Assembly: GCF_900108335.1 (NCBI RefSeq)
Contig: NZ_FNVT01000004.1
Span: 784,096 to 848,095, forward strand
Reading direction: 5' to 3'
Origin: Nonomuraea solani
GTDB lineage: Bacteria; Actinomycetota; Actinomycetes; Streptosporangiales; Streptosporangiaceae
Length of the DNA stretch: 64,000 nt
Below are positions 44,619-55,374 of the stretch, piece after piece (position 1 is the first letter of the stretch; every line of letters begins with the position of its first letter). Position numbers and translations under genes: made by a program. The notes beneath the pieces are model-generated. The model had not been told where the DNA came from, ran no database searches, and worked only from the letters and a program-made list of their open reading frames with translations.

Positions 44619-45811
44619 TGCGCTTTGATCCTTGGAATCCGGATTTCGTGGCTTACCCGTACCGGGTCTATGACGAGCTGAGACGCGACGCGCCCGTCTG
44701 CTACTTCGAGCCGACGGGCCAGTGGCTCATCTCCCGGCACGCCGACGTGAACGCGCTGCTCAGAGACCGCCGCCTGGGGCGGTCCTACCTGCACGTGGCC
44801 ACGCACGAGGAGTTCGGCAAGCCGCCCGAGCCGGAGTTCCAGGAGCCGTTCTGGCGCGTGATCAGGGCGGGCATGCTCGACGTGGAGCCGCCGGTGCACA
44901 CCAGGCTGCGCCGGCTGGTCTCCAGGGCGTTCACGCCGCGCATGGTCGAGTCGCTGCGCCCCCGCGTCCGGGCCATCGCCACGGGCCTGGTCGAGGCGTA
45001 CGTGGACAAGGGCGGCGGCGACCTCATCGCCGAGGTCGCCGAGCCGCTCCCGGTGACGGTGATCGCCGAGATGCTCGGCATCCCCGGCCAGGACCGCCAC
45101 CTGCTGCGCCCCTGGTCCGCCGACATCTGCGGCATGTACGAGCTCAACCCCTCCCCGGACGCCCAGCACACGGCCGTCCGCGCGGCCTCGGAGTTCGCCG
45201 GCTACCTCAAGGACCTGGCCGCGTGGCGGCGCGCGAACCCCGGCGACGACCTGGTCAGCGCGCTCGCCCAGATCGACGAGCTGACCGAGGACGAGTTGGT
45301 CGGCACCTGCGTCCTGCTGCTCAACGCCGGCCACGAGGCCACCGTGAACGTCACCGGCAACGGCTGGTGGTCGCTGTTCAGGAACCCCGCCGAGCTGGCC
45401 AGACTGCGCGCCGACCGCGCGCTGCTGCCCACGGCCGTCGAGGAGCTGATGCGCTGGGACACGCCGCTGCAGATGTTCGAGCGCTGGGTGCTGGAGGACA
45501 TCGAGGTGCACGGCGTGCGCATCCCGCGCGGCGCCGAGGTGGCGCTGCTGTTCGGCTCGGCCAACCGGGACGAGGCGGTGTTCGAGGACCCCGACCGGCT
45601 CGACGTCGGTCGCGCCGACAACCCGCACATCTCCTTCGGTGCCGGCATCCACTTCTGCCTGGGCGCGCCGCTGGCCCGCATCGAGCTGATGGAGTCGTTC
45701 GGCGCGCTCCTGGACCGGGCGGCCACACTGGAACTGCGGCAGGACCCGGCCTGGAAGCCCGGCTACGTCATCAGGGGCCTGGAGTCGCTCGATCTCACCG
45801 TCGCCGGCTGA
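44618..45811 (+). CDS. Cytochrome P450 (CYP107-like style)
   Basis: A 397-residue soluble bacterial P450. The heme ligand is Cys347 in FGAGIHFCLGAPLAR; the I-helix motif is LLNAGHEATVN; ExxR is in EELMRWDTP. GTG 44618 overlaps the terC stop by one base. There is no ferredoxin or reductase gene beside it, so redox partners come from elsewhere. Substrate unknown; linkage to terC may be only positional. Confidence 0.93.
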
Positions 45812-45852
45812 CCCGGGCGAGGCCCAGCGTCGCCGGCCGAGCCGGCCGGGGT

Positions 45853-46815
45853 TCACCGTCGCTGGGTGAGCCAGCCGAAGCCGCCGAGCCCCGACGGATC
45901 GATCAGCTCGCCCTCCTCCGAGGCCCGCGCCAGCGCCTTGAGATAGCCGCGCGGATCTACCTGGGCCAGGTCGAGCGGCGGGCGGGCGCCGGTGATGCCC
46001 AGCTCCCGCAGCGCCTCGCGCTGTGTGGACAAGGTTGTGGATGAAGCACCGGCCTTCCGCCCGGCGTCCGCGCACGAGTCGAGCGCCACATGGGCGGTGA
46101 TGTCGCAGGTCCCGTCAGGTACGGGCGCCACGACCGCCCCGTCGCGGTAACCGGTCAGCGTGCCGTGCAGCGGACGGTTGTCCACAGGGTGTGCATAATC
46201 GACCGCCACGGCCCGGCCTTCGGTGAGGCGTACCAGGACCGAGGCCCACGCCTGGTCGCGCGGCCGGCCGATCTCGGCCCGCGCGCCCACGCGGGACAGC
46301 GGCCACCACCGCTCCAGCCAGGCGCGGTCGGCCGGCCGCAACGGCCCGCCGAGACGCTCCTCGCCCGTGTGCACGTTGACCATGACCACCCGTGGCCCGT
46401 CGGCGGTCTGCTCGACCACGTCGAGCGGCACGTTGTCGAGCCACTCGTTGGCGATCGCCAGCCCGGTGATGTCGAGAGGCAGGCTCCTGGACCACTCGAC
46501 CCGCTCGGGCAGGTCATCCGGCCTGGGGGAGAGATCGACGGCGGTGACGCGCAGCCGGTCGCGCAGCGCGGGCTTGGCGATGGACAGCACCTGGGTGACC
46601 AGAGCTCCGTCGCCCGCGCCGATGTCGACCAGGTCGAGCACGTCAGGCGTGCCGAGGTCGGAATCCACCTCCGCCAGCAACGTCAGGACCGCTTCGGCGA
46701 AGGCCGCCGAGGCACTGACGGAGGTGCGGAAGTGGCCTGACGGCCGTTCGCGGAGGTAGAAACCTTCGTCGCCGTACAGCGCGCGCTCCGTTGCGGCGCG
46801 CCAGGTGAGCCACAT
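45853..46815 (-). CDS. MidA/NDUFAF7-like SAM-dependent methyltransferase
   Basis: A 320-residue protein of the SAM-dependent methyltransferase/MidA group. It shows YGDEGFYLRERPSGHFRTS at the start, motif I DLVDIGAGDGALV, NEWLDNVPLDVVE and AVDYAHPV. In mitochondria the relative NDUFAF7 methylates an arginine of the complex I 49-kDa (NuoD) subunit. The orphan nuoD about 4 kb away makes that comparison interesting but proves nothing. ATG 46815 is used. It is convergent with the P450. Confidence 0.8.
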   Translation of the reverse strand: MWLTWRAATERALYGDEGFYLRERPSGHFRTSVSASAAFAEAVLTLLAEVDSDLGTPDVLDLVDIGAGDGALVTQVLSIAKPALRDRLRVTAVDLSPRPDDLPERVEWSRSLPLDITGLAIANEWLDNVPLDVVEQTADGPRVVMVNVHTGEERLGGPLRPADRAWLERWWPLSRVGARAEIGRPRDQAWASVLVRLTEGRAVAVDYAHPVDNRPLHGTLTGYRDGAVVAPVPDGTCDITAHVALDSCADAGRKAGASSTTLSTQREALRELGITGARPPLDLAQVDPRGYLKALARASEEGELIDPSGLGGFGWLTQRR

Positions 46816-47006
46816 GCCTGGACTATCTCATGACTCGCGCTCGATACGCACCGTCGTCGAATGACTACTCAATGTGGCGAAGTTGCGGTAGCGTTTACCC
46901 GTTGTCATCGAACAGTCGCGTTCCGCCAACCCCCAATTGGCGGGCCGATCGTTCCCGCGCAGAAAAGCACCTGCGGCCCCAGGCCGCGAAACTGAGAGGA
47001 GCCCTC

Positions 47007-47240
47007 GTGCTGAAGAAGGTCATGGTCGTCACCGGAGCCGTCGCCATGCTGTCGCTGGCCGCCCCGGCGCACGCCGACATCACCAACGGCACCGGCGGCG
47101 TGATCTCCGGCAACCAGCTCTACTTCCCGATCACCGCCCCCGTCAACGTCTGTGGCAACGCCATCTCCGTCATCAGCGTGGTCGGCGGTGCGGTCGCGGG
47201 TTGCAAGGGCGGCGCCGTCGCCAACGTCAACAGGTACTGA
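47007..47240 (+). CDS. Chaplin-like small secreted protein
   Basis: A 77-residue precursor with a signal peptide (VLKKVMVVTGAVAML, cleaved near AHA-DITN) and a mature part of about 54 residues. GGVISGNQLYFPITAPVNVCGN followed by a hydrophobic stretch and a second Cys (AGCKGG) matches the chaplin pattern of two cysteines, beta-prone Val/Asn and a VPVNVCGN-like core. Chaplins assemble into amyloid-like surface films in Streptomyces. GTG 47007 has GAGAGGAG just upstream; the longer frame from 46830 has no ribosome site. A strong terminator follows. Confidence 0.75.
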   Translation: MLKKVMVVTGAVAMLSLAAPAHADITNGTGGVISGNQLYFPITAPVNVCGNAISVISVVGGAVAGCKGGAVANVNRY

Positions 47241-47249
47241 GTCATGGAT

Positions 47250-47281
47250 GAGCCCGGGCCGGCGCAGGCCGGCCCGGGCTC
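47250..47281 (+). terminator. Strong hairpin terminator after the chaplin-like gene
   Basis: A perfect 14-bp stem (47250-47263 with 47268-47281, GAGCCCGGGCCGGC and its complement) has a 4-base GCAG loop. It starts 9 bases after the stop codon. No T tract is present. Confidence 0.75.
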
Positions 47282-47551
47282 GGTCCTCCGGCCGGTCCGT
47301 CGGCGAACGGCGCGGCCGGCGCACCTCCAAGAGGTCGCACTCTTCACGGGCGTCGGGTCCGATCAGGACTCGGCGCCCGCCGCATGCATGAACCCCTCTC
47401 CTCATCTCTCCCGACAGGGGGTGCACTATTTGTATGCCCTTGTCGCTTTTGTCGTTAACTCAACGCGCGGCAAAACACCGGTCACGAACGCAGTCGCGCG
47501 TGCCCGTTACCCTGGTCGGCAGTGCCGTTATGTCTACAGGGGTGTGACGTC
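47282..47551. other. Intergenic region before the pantothenate gene group
   Basis: No gene is supported in these 270 bases. The part from 47410 to 47470 is AT-richer than the surroundings and probably holds the promoter of the DUF2520 gene; a TACCCT that could be a -10 element sits near 47508. Confidence 0.4.
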
Positions 47552-48442
47552 ATGGACGCAGGGGATCGACCGGCACGCCTGACGGTCGGCGTGCTCGGGT
47601 CGGGCAAGGTCGGTTCGGCCCTCGGTGCCGCGTTGGCGCAGGCGGGACACCGGGTGGTGGCCGCGAGCGGAGTGTCGGACAATTCGCAGCGCTGGGCCTC
47701 CGAGCGGCTCGGCCTGGCGACGTCCAGACCGGACGAGGTGGTGGCCGCGGCGCAGCTCATCCTGCTCACCGTGCCCGACGACTCACTGCCCGACCTCGTC
47801 AACGGGCTCGCCACCACAGGCGCCGACCTGCGGGGCAAGATGCTGGTGCACACCAGCGGGGCCTACGGACTGTCCGTGCTCGAACCCGCCGCCAGGGCCG
47901 GCGCGCTGCCGCTCGCGCTGCATCCGGTGATGACGTTCACCGGCCGCAACGACGACCTCAACAAGCTCACCGGCATCTCCTACGGCGTGACCGCGCCCGA
48001 CATGCTGCGCCCCGTCGCCGAGGCGCTGGTGATCGAGATGGGCGGCGAGCCGGTCTGGATCGCCGACGCCGACCGCCCGCTCTACCACGCGGCGCTGGCC
48101 CAGGCGGCCAACCACATGGTCACGCTCGTCGCGGAGTCGTCCGACCTGCTGCAGGGCATCGGGGTCGAGCACCCGGGCCGGATGCTGGGCCCGCTGCTCG
48201 GGGCCGCGCTCGACAACGTGCTGCGGCTGGGCATCGCCGGGCTCACGGGTCCTGTGGTGCGCGGCGACGCGGGCACCGTGCGCAAGCACGTCGACGCGCT
48301 GATCCTGGCCGCCCCCGAGGCCGCCGACGCCTATGTCGCGCTGGCCCGGCTCACGGCCGACCGGGCGCTGGCCGCCGGGTTGCTCAAACCGGAGGAGGCG
48401 GAGCGGCTCCTCGACGCGCTGGGGGGCAATATATGGACCTGA
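47552..48442 (+). CDS. Rossmann-fold DUF2520 oxidoreductase next to panC
   Basis: A 296-residue dehydrogenase-like protein. The N-terminal NAD(P) fold has VGVLGSGKVGSALGAALAQAGH and LILLTVPDDSLPDLV. The C-terminal DUF2520 half has HPVMTF, YHAALAQAANHMVTLVAES and GPVVRGDAGTVRKHVDAL. This family is regularly beside panC/panD in actinobacteria. PanG, an alternative ketopantoate reductase reported in Francisella, is in my memory of this same type. A ketopantoate reductase role is therefore plausible but unproven. ATG 47552 is used. panC follows after 22 bases. Confidence 0.85.
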   Translation: MDAGDRPARLTVGVLGSGKVGSALGAALAQAGHRVVAASGVSDNSQRWASERLGLATSRPDEVVAAAQLILLTVPDDSLPDLVNGLATTGADLRGKMLVHTSGAYGLSVLEPAARAGALPLALHPVMTFTGRNDDLNKLTGISYGVTAPDMLRPVAEALVIEMGGEPVWIADADRPLYHAALAQAANHMVTLVAESSDLLQGIGVEHPGRMLGPLLGAALDNVLRLGIAGLTGPVVRGDAGTVRKHVDALILAAPEAADAYVALARLTADRALAAGLLKPEEAERLLDALGGNIWT

Positions 48443-48464
48443 CCGTCGCGTAGGAAGGGCATCC

Positions 48465-49301
48465 ATGGATCTGATCGTCGCCAGGAACCGGGAAGACCTG
48501 GTCAAAGCACGCCGTGCCGGAACGGTGGCCCTGGTGCCGACCATGGGGGCGCTCCATGAGGGCCACCGGTCGCTGATCAGGCAGGCCCGCGTCCGCGCCG
48601 ATCAGGTCGTGGTGAGCATCTTCGTCAACCCCCTGCAGTTCGGCCCAAGCGAGGATTTTTCCCGCTATCCGCGGACGTTCGACGCCGACCTCGACGTGTG
48701 CCGGGCCGAGGGAGCCGGTGTGGTGTTCCACCCGGCCGCCGAGGACATGTACGCCCCCGACCGCCAGGTCGCCGTCTCCGCCGGTGCGATGGGCGGCGTC
48801 GTCGAGGGCGCGTTCCGGCCGGGGCACTTCGACGGCGTGCTCACGGTCGTGCTCAAGCTGTTCAACCTGGTCCAGCCCGATCTCGCGGTCTTCGGCCAGA
48901 AGGACGCCCAGCAACTCGCCCTGATCCGCCGCATGGTCGCCGACCTCGACCTGCCGATCGCGATCCTGGGCGCGCCGACCGTACGCGAGCCCGACGGCCT
49001 GGCCCTGTCCAGCCGCAACCGCTACCTGTCCGACGACGACCGGCGGGTGGCGCTCGCGCTCTCGCGGGCCCTGCGGGCGGGCGCCGCCCGGCTCGCCCCG
49101 GCGGAGATCCGCGCGGCCGCGCGGGAGGTGCTCGACGAGGCCGGTCCCGCGCTCGACGTCGACTACCTGGCCCTGGTCGATCCGGCCACGTTCACGGAGG
49201 TGAACGAGACCTACGCGGGCCCGGCGGTGCTCGCGGTGGCCGCCAGGGTCGGTGCCACCCGGCTGATCGACAACGTCACCCTCACCTTGAATCCCGCCTG
49301 A
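48465..49301 (+). CDS. panC: Pantoate-beta-alanine ligase
   Basis: A 278-residue enzyme that joins pantoate and beta-alanine with ATP to give pantothenate. It shows LVPTMGALHEGHRSLI (HIGH-like), SIFVNPLQFGPSEDF, FGQKDAQQLALIRRMV and SSRNRYLS. ATG 48465 follows GGAAGGGC. It is part of the cofactor group with the DUF2520 gene upstream and coaX, the next enzyme of the CoA pathway, 3 kb downstream. Confidence 0.96.
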   Translation: MDLIVARNREDLVKARRAGTVALVPTMGALHEGHRSLIRQARVRADQVVVSIFVNPLQFGPSEDFSRYPRTFDADLDVCRAEGAGVVFHPAAEDMYAPDRQVAVSAGAMGGVVEGAFRPGHFDGVLTVVLKLFNLVQPDLAVFGQKDAQQLALIRRMVADLDLPIAILGAPTVREPDGLALSSRNRYLSDDDRRVALALSRALRAGAARLAPAEIRAAAREVLDEAGPALDVDYLALVDPATFTEVNETYAGPAVLAVAARVGATRLIDNVTLTLNPA

Positions 49302-49320
49302 GGCGAATTACCGTCAAGAC

Positions 49321-49827
49321 ATGACGGACGAGGAGTTACGGGACGAGCTGCTCCGGCGCATGGAGATGGACCAGGCGATGCGCGACCCGGCCAAGGGCAT
49401 TCCCGGTGACAGGCGGCTCGCGCGGCTCCAGCGGCTCGACGAGGGCAACACCGCCTGGCTCTACTCCGTCGTGGTCACGCGTGGCTGGCCGCTGATCTCG
49501 CAGGTGGGGGAGCGGGCGGCGCGGGCGGGGTGGCTGCTGGCGCAGCACGCGACCTCCTCCGAGGTGCAGCGGCTGTTCCACAAGGTGATGGCCGACGCCG
49601 TGGAGTCGGACGAGGCCTCGCCGCGCGACTTCGCGTACCTGGAGGATCGTGTACGCGTGCGCTCCGGCCGCCCCCAGCTCTACGGCACCCAGTGGCACGA
49701 CGGCGGGAACGGCCTGGAGCCGATGCCGATCGAGGAGCCCGACCTGATCGACGAGCGGCGCAGGGCCGTGGGACTGGAGCCGTTCGCCGACTACGAGGCG
49801 TTCATCAAGAAGAGCGACGGCCTCTGA
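49321..49827 (+). CDS. DUF6624-type protein of unknown function
   Basis: A 168-residue soluble, mostly helical protein: ELRDELLRRMEMDQAMR, a conserved NTAWLYSVVVTRGWPLISQVGERAARAGWLLAQHA segment, then YLEDRVRVRSGRPQLYGTQW and RRRAVGLEPFADY. The W-P-x-S-x-V-G and RPQLYGTQ patterns are typical of DUF6624. No function is known. The ATG lies 20 bases after panC, so it may be in the same transcript. It is cytosolic. Confidence 0.8.
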   Translation: MTDEELRDELLRRMEMDQAMRDPAKGIPGDRRLARLQRLDEGNTAWLYSVVVTRGWPLISQVGERAARAGWLLAQHATSSEVQRLFHKVMADAVESDEASPRDFAYLEDRVRVRSGRPQLYGTQWHDGGNGLEPMPIEEPDLIDERRRAVGLEPFADYEAFIKKSDGL

Positions 49828-49862
49828 CCCCCCGGGGCATGCGCACGCCGCCTCAGGCGTTA

Positions 49863-49877
49863 TCGTCATATTGACGA
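49863..49877. promoter_or_regulatory. Inverted repeat upstream of nadBC, candidate NAD-regulon operator
   Basis: TCGTCA-TAT-TGACGA has perfect 6-bp arms and a 3-base spacer. It lies in the 75-base gap before nadBC, with its right end 25 bases from the ATG. Actinobacterial NrtR/NadQ-type regulators of NAD synthesis bind palindromes of this general kind; the identity of the protein is inference. Confidence 0.45.
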
Positions 49878-49902
49878 AATCATCCTGAGTAAGGAGAGCC
49901 CG

Positions 49903-52428
<2,526 letters not shown>

Positions 52429-52431
52429 TTA

Positions 52432-53214
52432 ATGCTGCTCACGATCGACGTCGGCAACACGCACACGGTGCTGGGGCTGTTCGAGGGTGAGGACGTCATC
52501 GAGCATTGGCGGCTGGCCACCGACGCCCGCCGCACCGCCGACGAGATCGCGGTCGTCCTGCAAGGGCTGCTGGCCCAGTCGCCCCTGCTCAAGGGGGCCG
52601 ACATTGACGGGATCGCCATCTGTTCCACCGTGCCGAGCGTGCTCAACGAGATGCGCGAGATGACCCGCCGCTACTACGGCGACGTGACCGCGGTGATCGT
52701 GGAGCCGGGCATCCGCACCGGGGTGCCCGTCCGCATGGACAACCCCAAAGAGGTCGGCAGCGACCGCATCGTGAACGCGCTGGCCGCCATCGACCAGTAC
52801 GGCGGCCCCTGCGTCATCGTCGACTTCGGCACCGCGACCTCGTTCGACGCGGTGTCGGCCAAGGGCGAGTACGTCGGCGCGGTCACCGCCCCCGGCATCG
52901 AGATCTCCGTCGACGCGCTGGCCGCGGCGGGGGCGCAGTTGCACAAGGTGGAGCTGGTCAGGCCGCGTTCGGTGATCGCCAAGAACACGGTCGAGGCCCT
53001 GCAGGCCGGCATCATCTACGGCTTCGCGGGCCAGGTGGACGGGATCGTGGAGCGGATGACGGCGGAGCTGGCCGACGACCCCGACGACGTGACCGTGGTG
53101 GCCACCGGCGGGCACGCGGCGCTGGTCGTGGGCGAGTCGCGCTCGATCGACGTACACGAGCCGTGGCTGACCCTCATCGGGCTGCGGCTGATCTACCACC
53201 GCAACACCACATGA
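52432..53214 (+). CDS. coaX: Type III pantothenate kinase
   Basis: A 260-residue ASKHA-fold kinase that phosphorylates pantothenate, the first step from vitamin B5 to CoA; it needs a monovalent cation and is not feedback-inhibited. Motifs are LLTIDVGNTHTVLGLF, CSTVPSV, the PxNPxxVGxDR-like NPKEVGSDRIVNA, and VIVDFGTATSFDAVS. The ATG is 3 bases after the nadBC stop, so it is co-transcribed. Together with panC upstream it links CoA and NAD supply in one gene group. Confidence 0.95.
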   Translation: MLLTIDVGNTHTVLGLFEGEDVIEHWRLATDARRTADEIAVVLQGLLAQSPLLKGADIDGIAICSTVPSVLNEMREMTRRYYGDVTAVIVEPGIRTGVPVRMDNPKEVGSDRIVNALAAIDQYGGPCVIVDFGTATSFDAVSAKGEYVGAVTAPGIEISVDALAAAGAQLHKVELVRPRSVIAKNTVEALQAGIIYGFAGQVDGIVERMTAELADDPDDVTVVATGGHAALVVGESRSIDVHEPWLTLIGLRLIYHRNTT

Positions 53215-53217
53215 GAA

Positions 53218-53252
53218 CGAGCGGCCCCCCGCTCGGGTAAGGGGGCCGCTCG
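53218..53252. terminator. Bidirectional hairpin between coaX and the convergent gene
   Basis: A perfect 12-bp stem (CGAGCGGCCCCC at 53218-53229 with its complement at 53241-53252) with an 11-base loop starts 4 bases after the coaX stop. It lies between two convergent genes and can serve both strands. Confidence 0.75.
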
Positions 53253-53266
53253 CGTATATGGAGACG

Positions 53267-53746
53267 TCACTCGCTCTCGGCGGTGTAGAGGTATTCCCAG
53301 CGGCCGCACTTGGTGGGGTGGCCACCGTTGGGGCCGATCTGGCACACCTTGGCGCGCAGGCTGTAGATGTCGTGCTCCTGGAAGGAGAACCGCTTGTAGC
53401 CGGGGAAGCCGCAGTACTTCTTGAAGTAGACCGGGGACCAGTCGTGGTCGAAGTCGCCGGCCTCGAACTTCACGAAAGCGCACTTGCCGCCCTGCCGGTA
53501 GGTACGGTCGTCCAGGTCGTAGAGGCGGCCGCGGACTGTGACCTCGTTGGACTCGCCATGGTGGTCCCAGTTGACGCCGACCCAGCCTTCGGCCTTGGCC
53601 AGCTCATACCGGGAGTGGACCGGACCCCAGGAGTCGGAGTAGTCGTCGTAGTCGGATGAGCTGGCGTTGGCGGCCGACGGCAGCGCCAAGGCCAGAGCGG
53701 TGGTCGCGGCGACGGCGAAGGCTCCGGTCGCGATCTTCTTGAACAT
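53267..53746 (-). CDS. Small secreted protein of unknown function
   Basis: A 159-residue exported protein. The signal peptide (MFKKIATGAFAVAATTALALAL) ends near ANA-SSSD. The mature part is rich in Tyr, Asp and Gly with four cysteines (GGKCAFVKF, KKYCGFPG, KVCQIGP, TKCGRW) that could form two disulfides. It shows beta-sandwich-like text such as NEVTVRGRLYDLDDRTYRQGG. ATG 53746 has AAGGAG six bases upstream. It shares the 53.75-53.89 kb promoter region with the divergent lysS. No family recognised. Confidence 0.75.
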   Translation of the reverse strand: MFKKIATGAFAVAATTALALALPSAANASSSDYDDYSDSWGPVHSRYELAKAEGWVGVNWDHHGESNEVTVRGRLYDLDDRTYRQGGKCAFVKFEAGDFDHDWSPVYFKKYCGFPGYKRFSFQEHDIYSLRAKVCQIGPNGGHPTKCGRWEYLYTAESE

Positions 53747-53892
53747 CTTCTCTCCTTGAGCTCCCACTGGGCCGGCTCCCTACCGGCTCCCCCCTGAGCT
53801 CGTGAGATATTGGTAAGCGAGGGCTCTTGCAGCGGCCCTGCAGGGGGCCGACGAACCCTTGCAGCCCGCCATATCCCCTACCCTTTGATGTT

Positions 53893-55374
53893 GTGAGCGA
53901 CGAACTTCCCGAGCAGATGCGCATCCGGAGGGAGAAGCTCGATCGCCTTCGCAGCGAAGGCGTCGACCCTTACCCGGTGAATTTCCCACGCACGGCGACC
54001 AATGCCGAGGTCAGGGAGAAATACCAGGGCCTGGAGCCCGACACCGCGACCGGTGACACGGTCGGGGTCGCGGGGCGCGTCATGCTCAACCGCGTGGGTG
54101 GCAAGCTCTGCTTCGCCACGCTCCGCGACGGCGGCGGCGACCTGCAGGTCATGATCTCCCTCGACAAGGTCGGCGAGGAGTCCCTGGCGAGCTGGAAGCG
54201 TGACGTCGACCTGGGCGACCACGTGGGCGTGACGGGCGAGGTCATCACCTCGCGCCGCGGGGAGCTGTCGATCCTGGCCGAGAGCTGGCAGATCACCTCC
54301 AAGTGCCTGCGCCCGCTGCCGGAGAAGCACGTCGGCCTCACCGACCCGGAGGCGCGGGTCCGCCAGCGCTACGTCGACCTCATCGTCAACGACGACGCGC
54401 GGAAGATGGCCCGCGTGCGCAGCGCCACGGTGCGCGCGGTGCGCGACTTCTGGCACGAGGAGGGCTACCTCGAGGTCGAGACGCCGATGCTGCAGCCGAT
54501 CCACGGCGGCGCCACGGCCCGGCCTTTCAAGACCCACATCAACGCCTACAACATGGAGCTCTACCTTCGCATCGCGATCGAGCTCTACCTCAAGCGGCTC
54601 GTGGTGGGCGGGATCGAGAAGGTCTTCGAGGTCAACCGCAACTTCCGCAACGAGGGCGCTGACTCCACGCACAACCCCGAGTTCACCATGCTCGAGGCCT
54701 ACGGCACCTATCTCGACTACAACGACATGGCCGACCTGACCCAGCGGATGTACCAGAAGGCCGTCCAGGCCGCCCTGGGCACCTCCGTGGTGGTGCACGA
54801 CGGCGTCGAGGTCGACCTGGGCGTCGAGCGGTGGCCGCGGCTCCCGCTCTACGGCCTGGTCTCCGAGGCCGTCGGCGAGGAGATCACGACCGCCACCGGC
54901 CTGGAGGAGCTGCGCAAGATCGCCGATCGGCGCGAGATCCACTGGGACCCGAAGTGGGGCGCGGGCAAGCTCGTGCAGGAGCTGTTCGAGGCGCTCGTGG
55001 AGCACACGCTCGTGCAGCCCACGTTCGTCATGGACTACCCGCTGGAGACCTCGCCGCTGACCCGTCAGCACCGCGACAACCCGCTGCTCACCGAAAAGTG
55101 GGACCTGATCGGCTTCGGCACCGAGCTGGGCACCGCCTACTCCGAGCTGATCGACCCGATCGAGCAGCGCCGCCGCCTGGTCGAGCAGTCCCTGCTGGCC
55201 GCCGGTGGCGACGTGGAGGCCATGCAGCTCGACGAGGACTTCCTGCAGTCCCTCGAATACGCCATGCCGCCCACGGGTGGCGTGGGGGTGGGCATCGACC
55301 GGATGATCATGGCCTTCACCGGCAAGAACATCCGCGAGACCATCCTGTTCCCGCTGGTCAAGCCGACCTCCTGA
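53893..55374 (+). CDS. lysS: Lysyl-tRNA synthetase, class II
   Basis: A 493-residue class II enzyme that charges tRNA-Lys. The N-terminal OB fold covers about residues 50-155. The catalytic core has motif 2 FEVNRNFRNEGADSTHNPEFTMLEAY and motif 3 GVGVGIDRMIMAFTG. GTG 53893 (VSDELPEQMRIRREKLDRL) matches the family start. No ribosome site precedes it, and TACCCT at 53879-53884 could be a -10 box giving a leaderless message. The 3' end overlaps the convergent P450 by 17 bases. Confidence 0.95.
   Translation: MSDELPEQMRIRREKLDRLRSEGVDPYPVNFPRTATNAEVREKYQGLEPDTATGDTVGVAGRVMLNRVGGKLCFATLRDGGGDLQVMISLDKVGEESLASWKRDVDLGDHVGVTGEVITSRRGELSILAESWQITSKCLRPLPEKHVGLTDPEARVRQRYVDLIVNDDARKMARVRSATVRAVRDFWHEEGYLEVETPMLQPIHGGATARPFKTHINAYNMELYLRIAIELYLKRLVVGGIEKVFEVNRNFRNEGADSTHNPEFTMLEAYGTYLDYNDMADLTQRMYQKAVQAALGTSVVVHDGVEVDLGVERWPRLPLYGLVSEAVGEEITTATGLEELRKIADRREIHWDPKWGAGKLVQELFEALVEHTLVQPTFVMDYPLETSPLTRQHRDNPLLTEKWDLIGFGTELGTAYSELIDPIEQRRRLVEQSLLAAGGDVEAMQLDEDFLQSLEYAMPPTGGVGVGIDRMIMAFTGKNIRETILFPLVKPTS

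Noticed and set aside
46830..47006. Longer form of the chaplin-like protein
   Set aside because: It would bury the signal peptide 60 residues in; GTG 47007 with GAGAGGAG is better.
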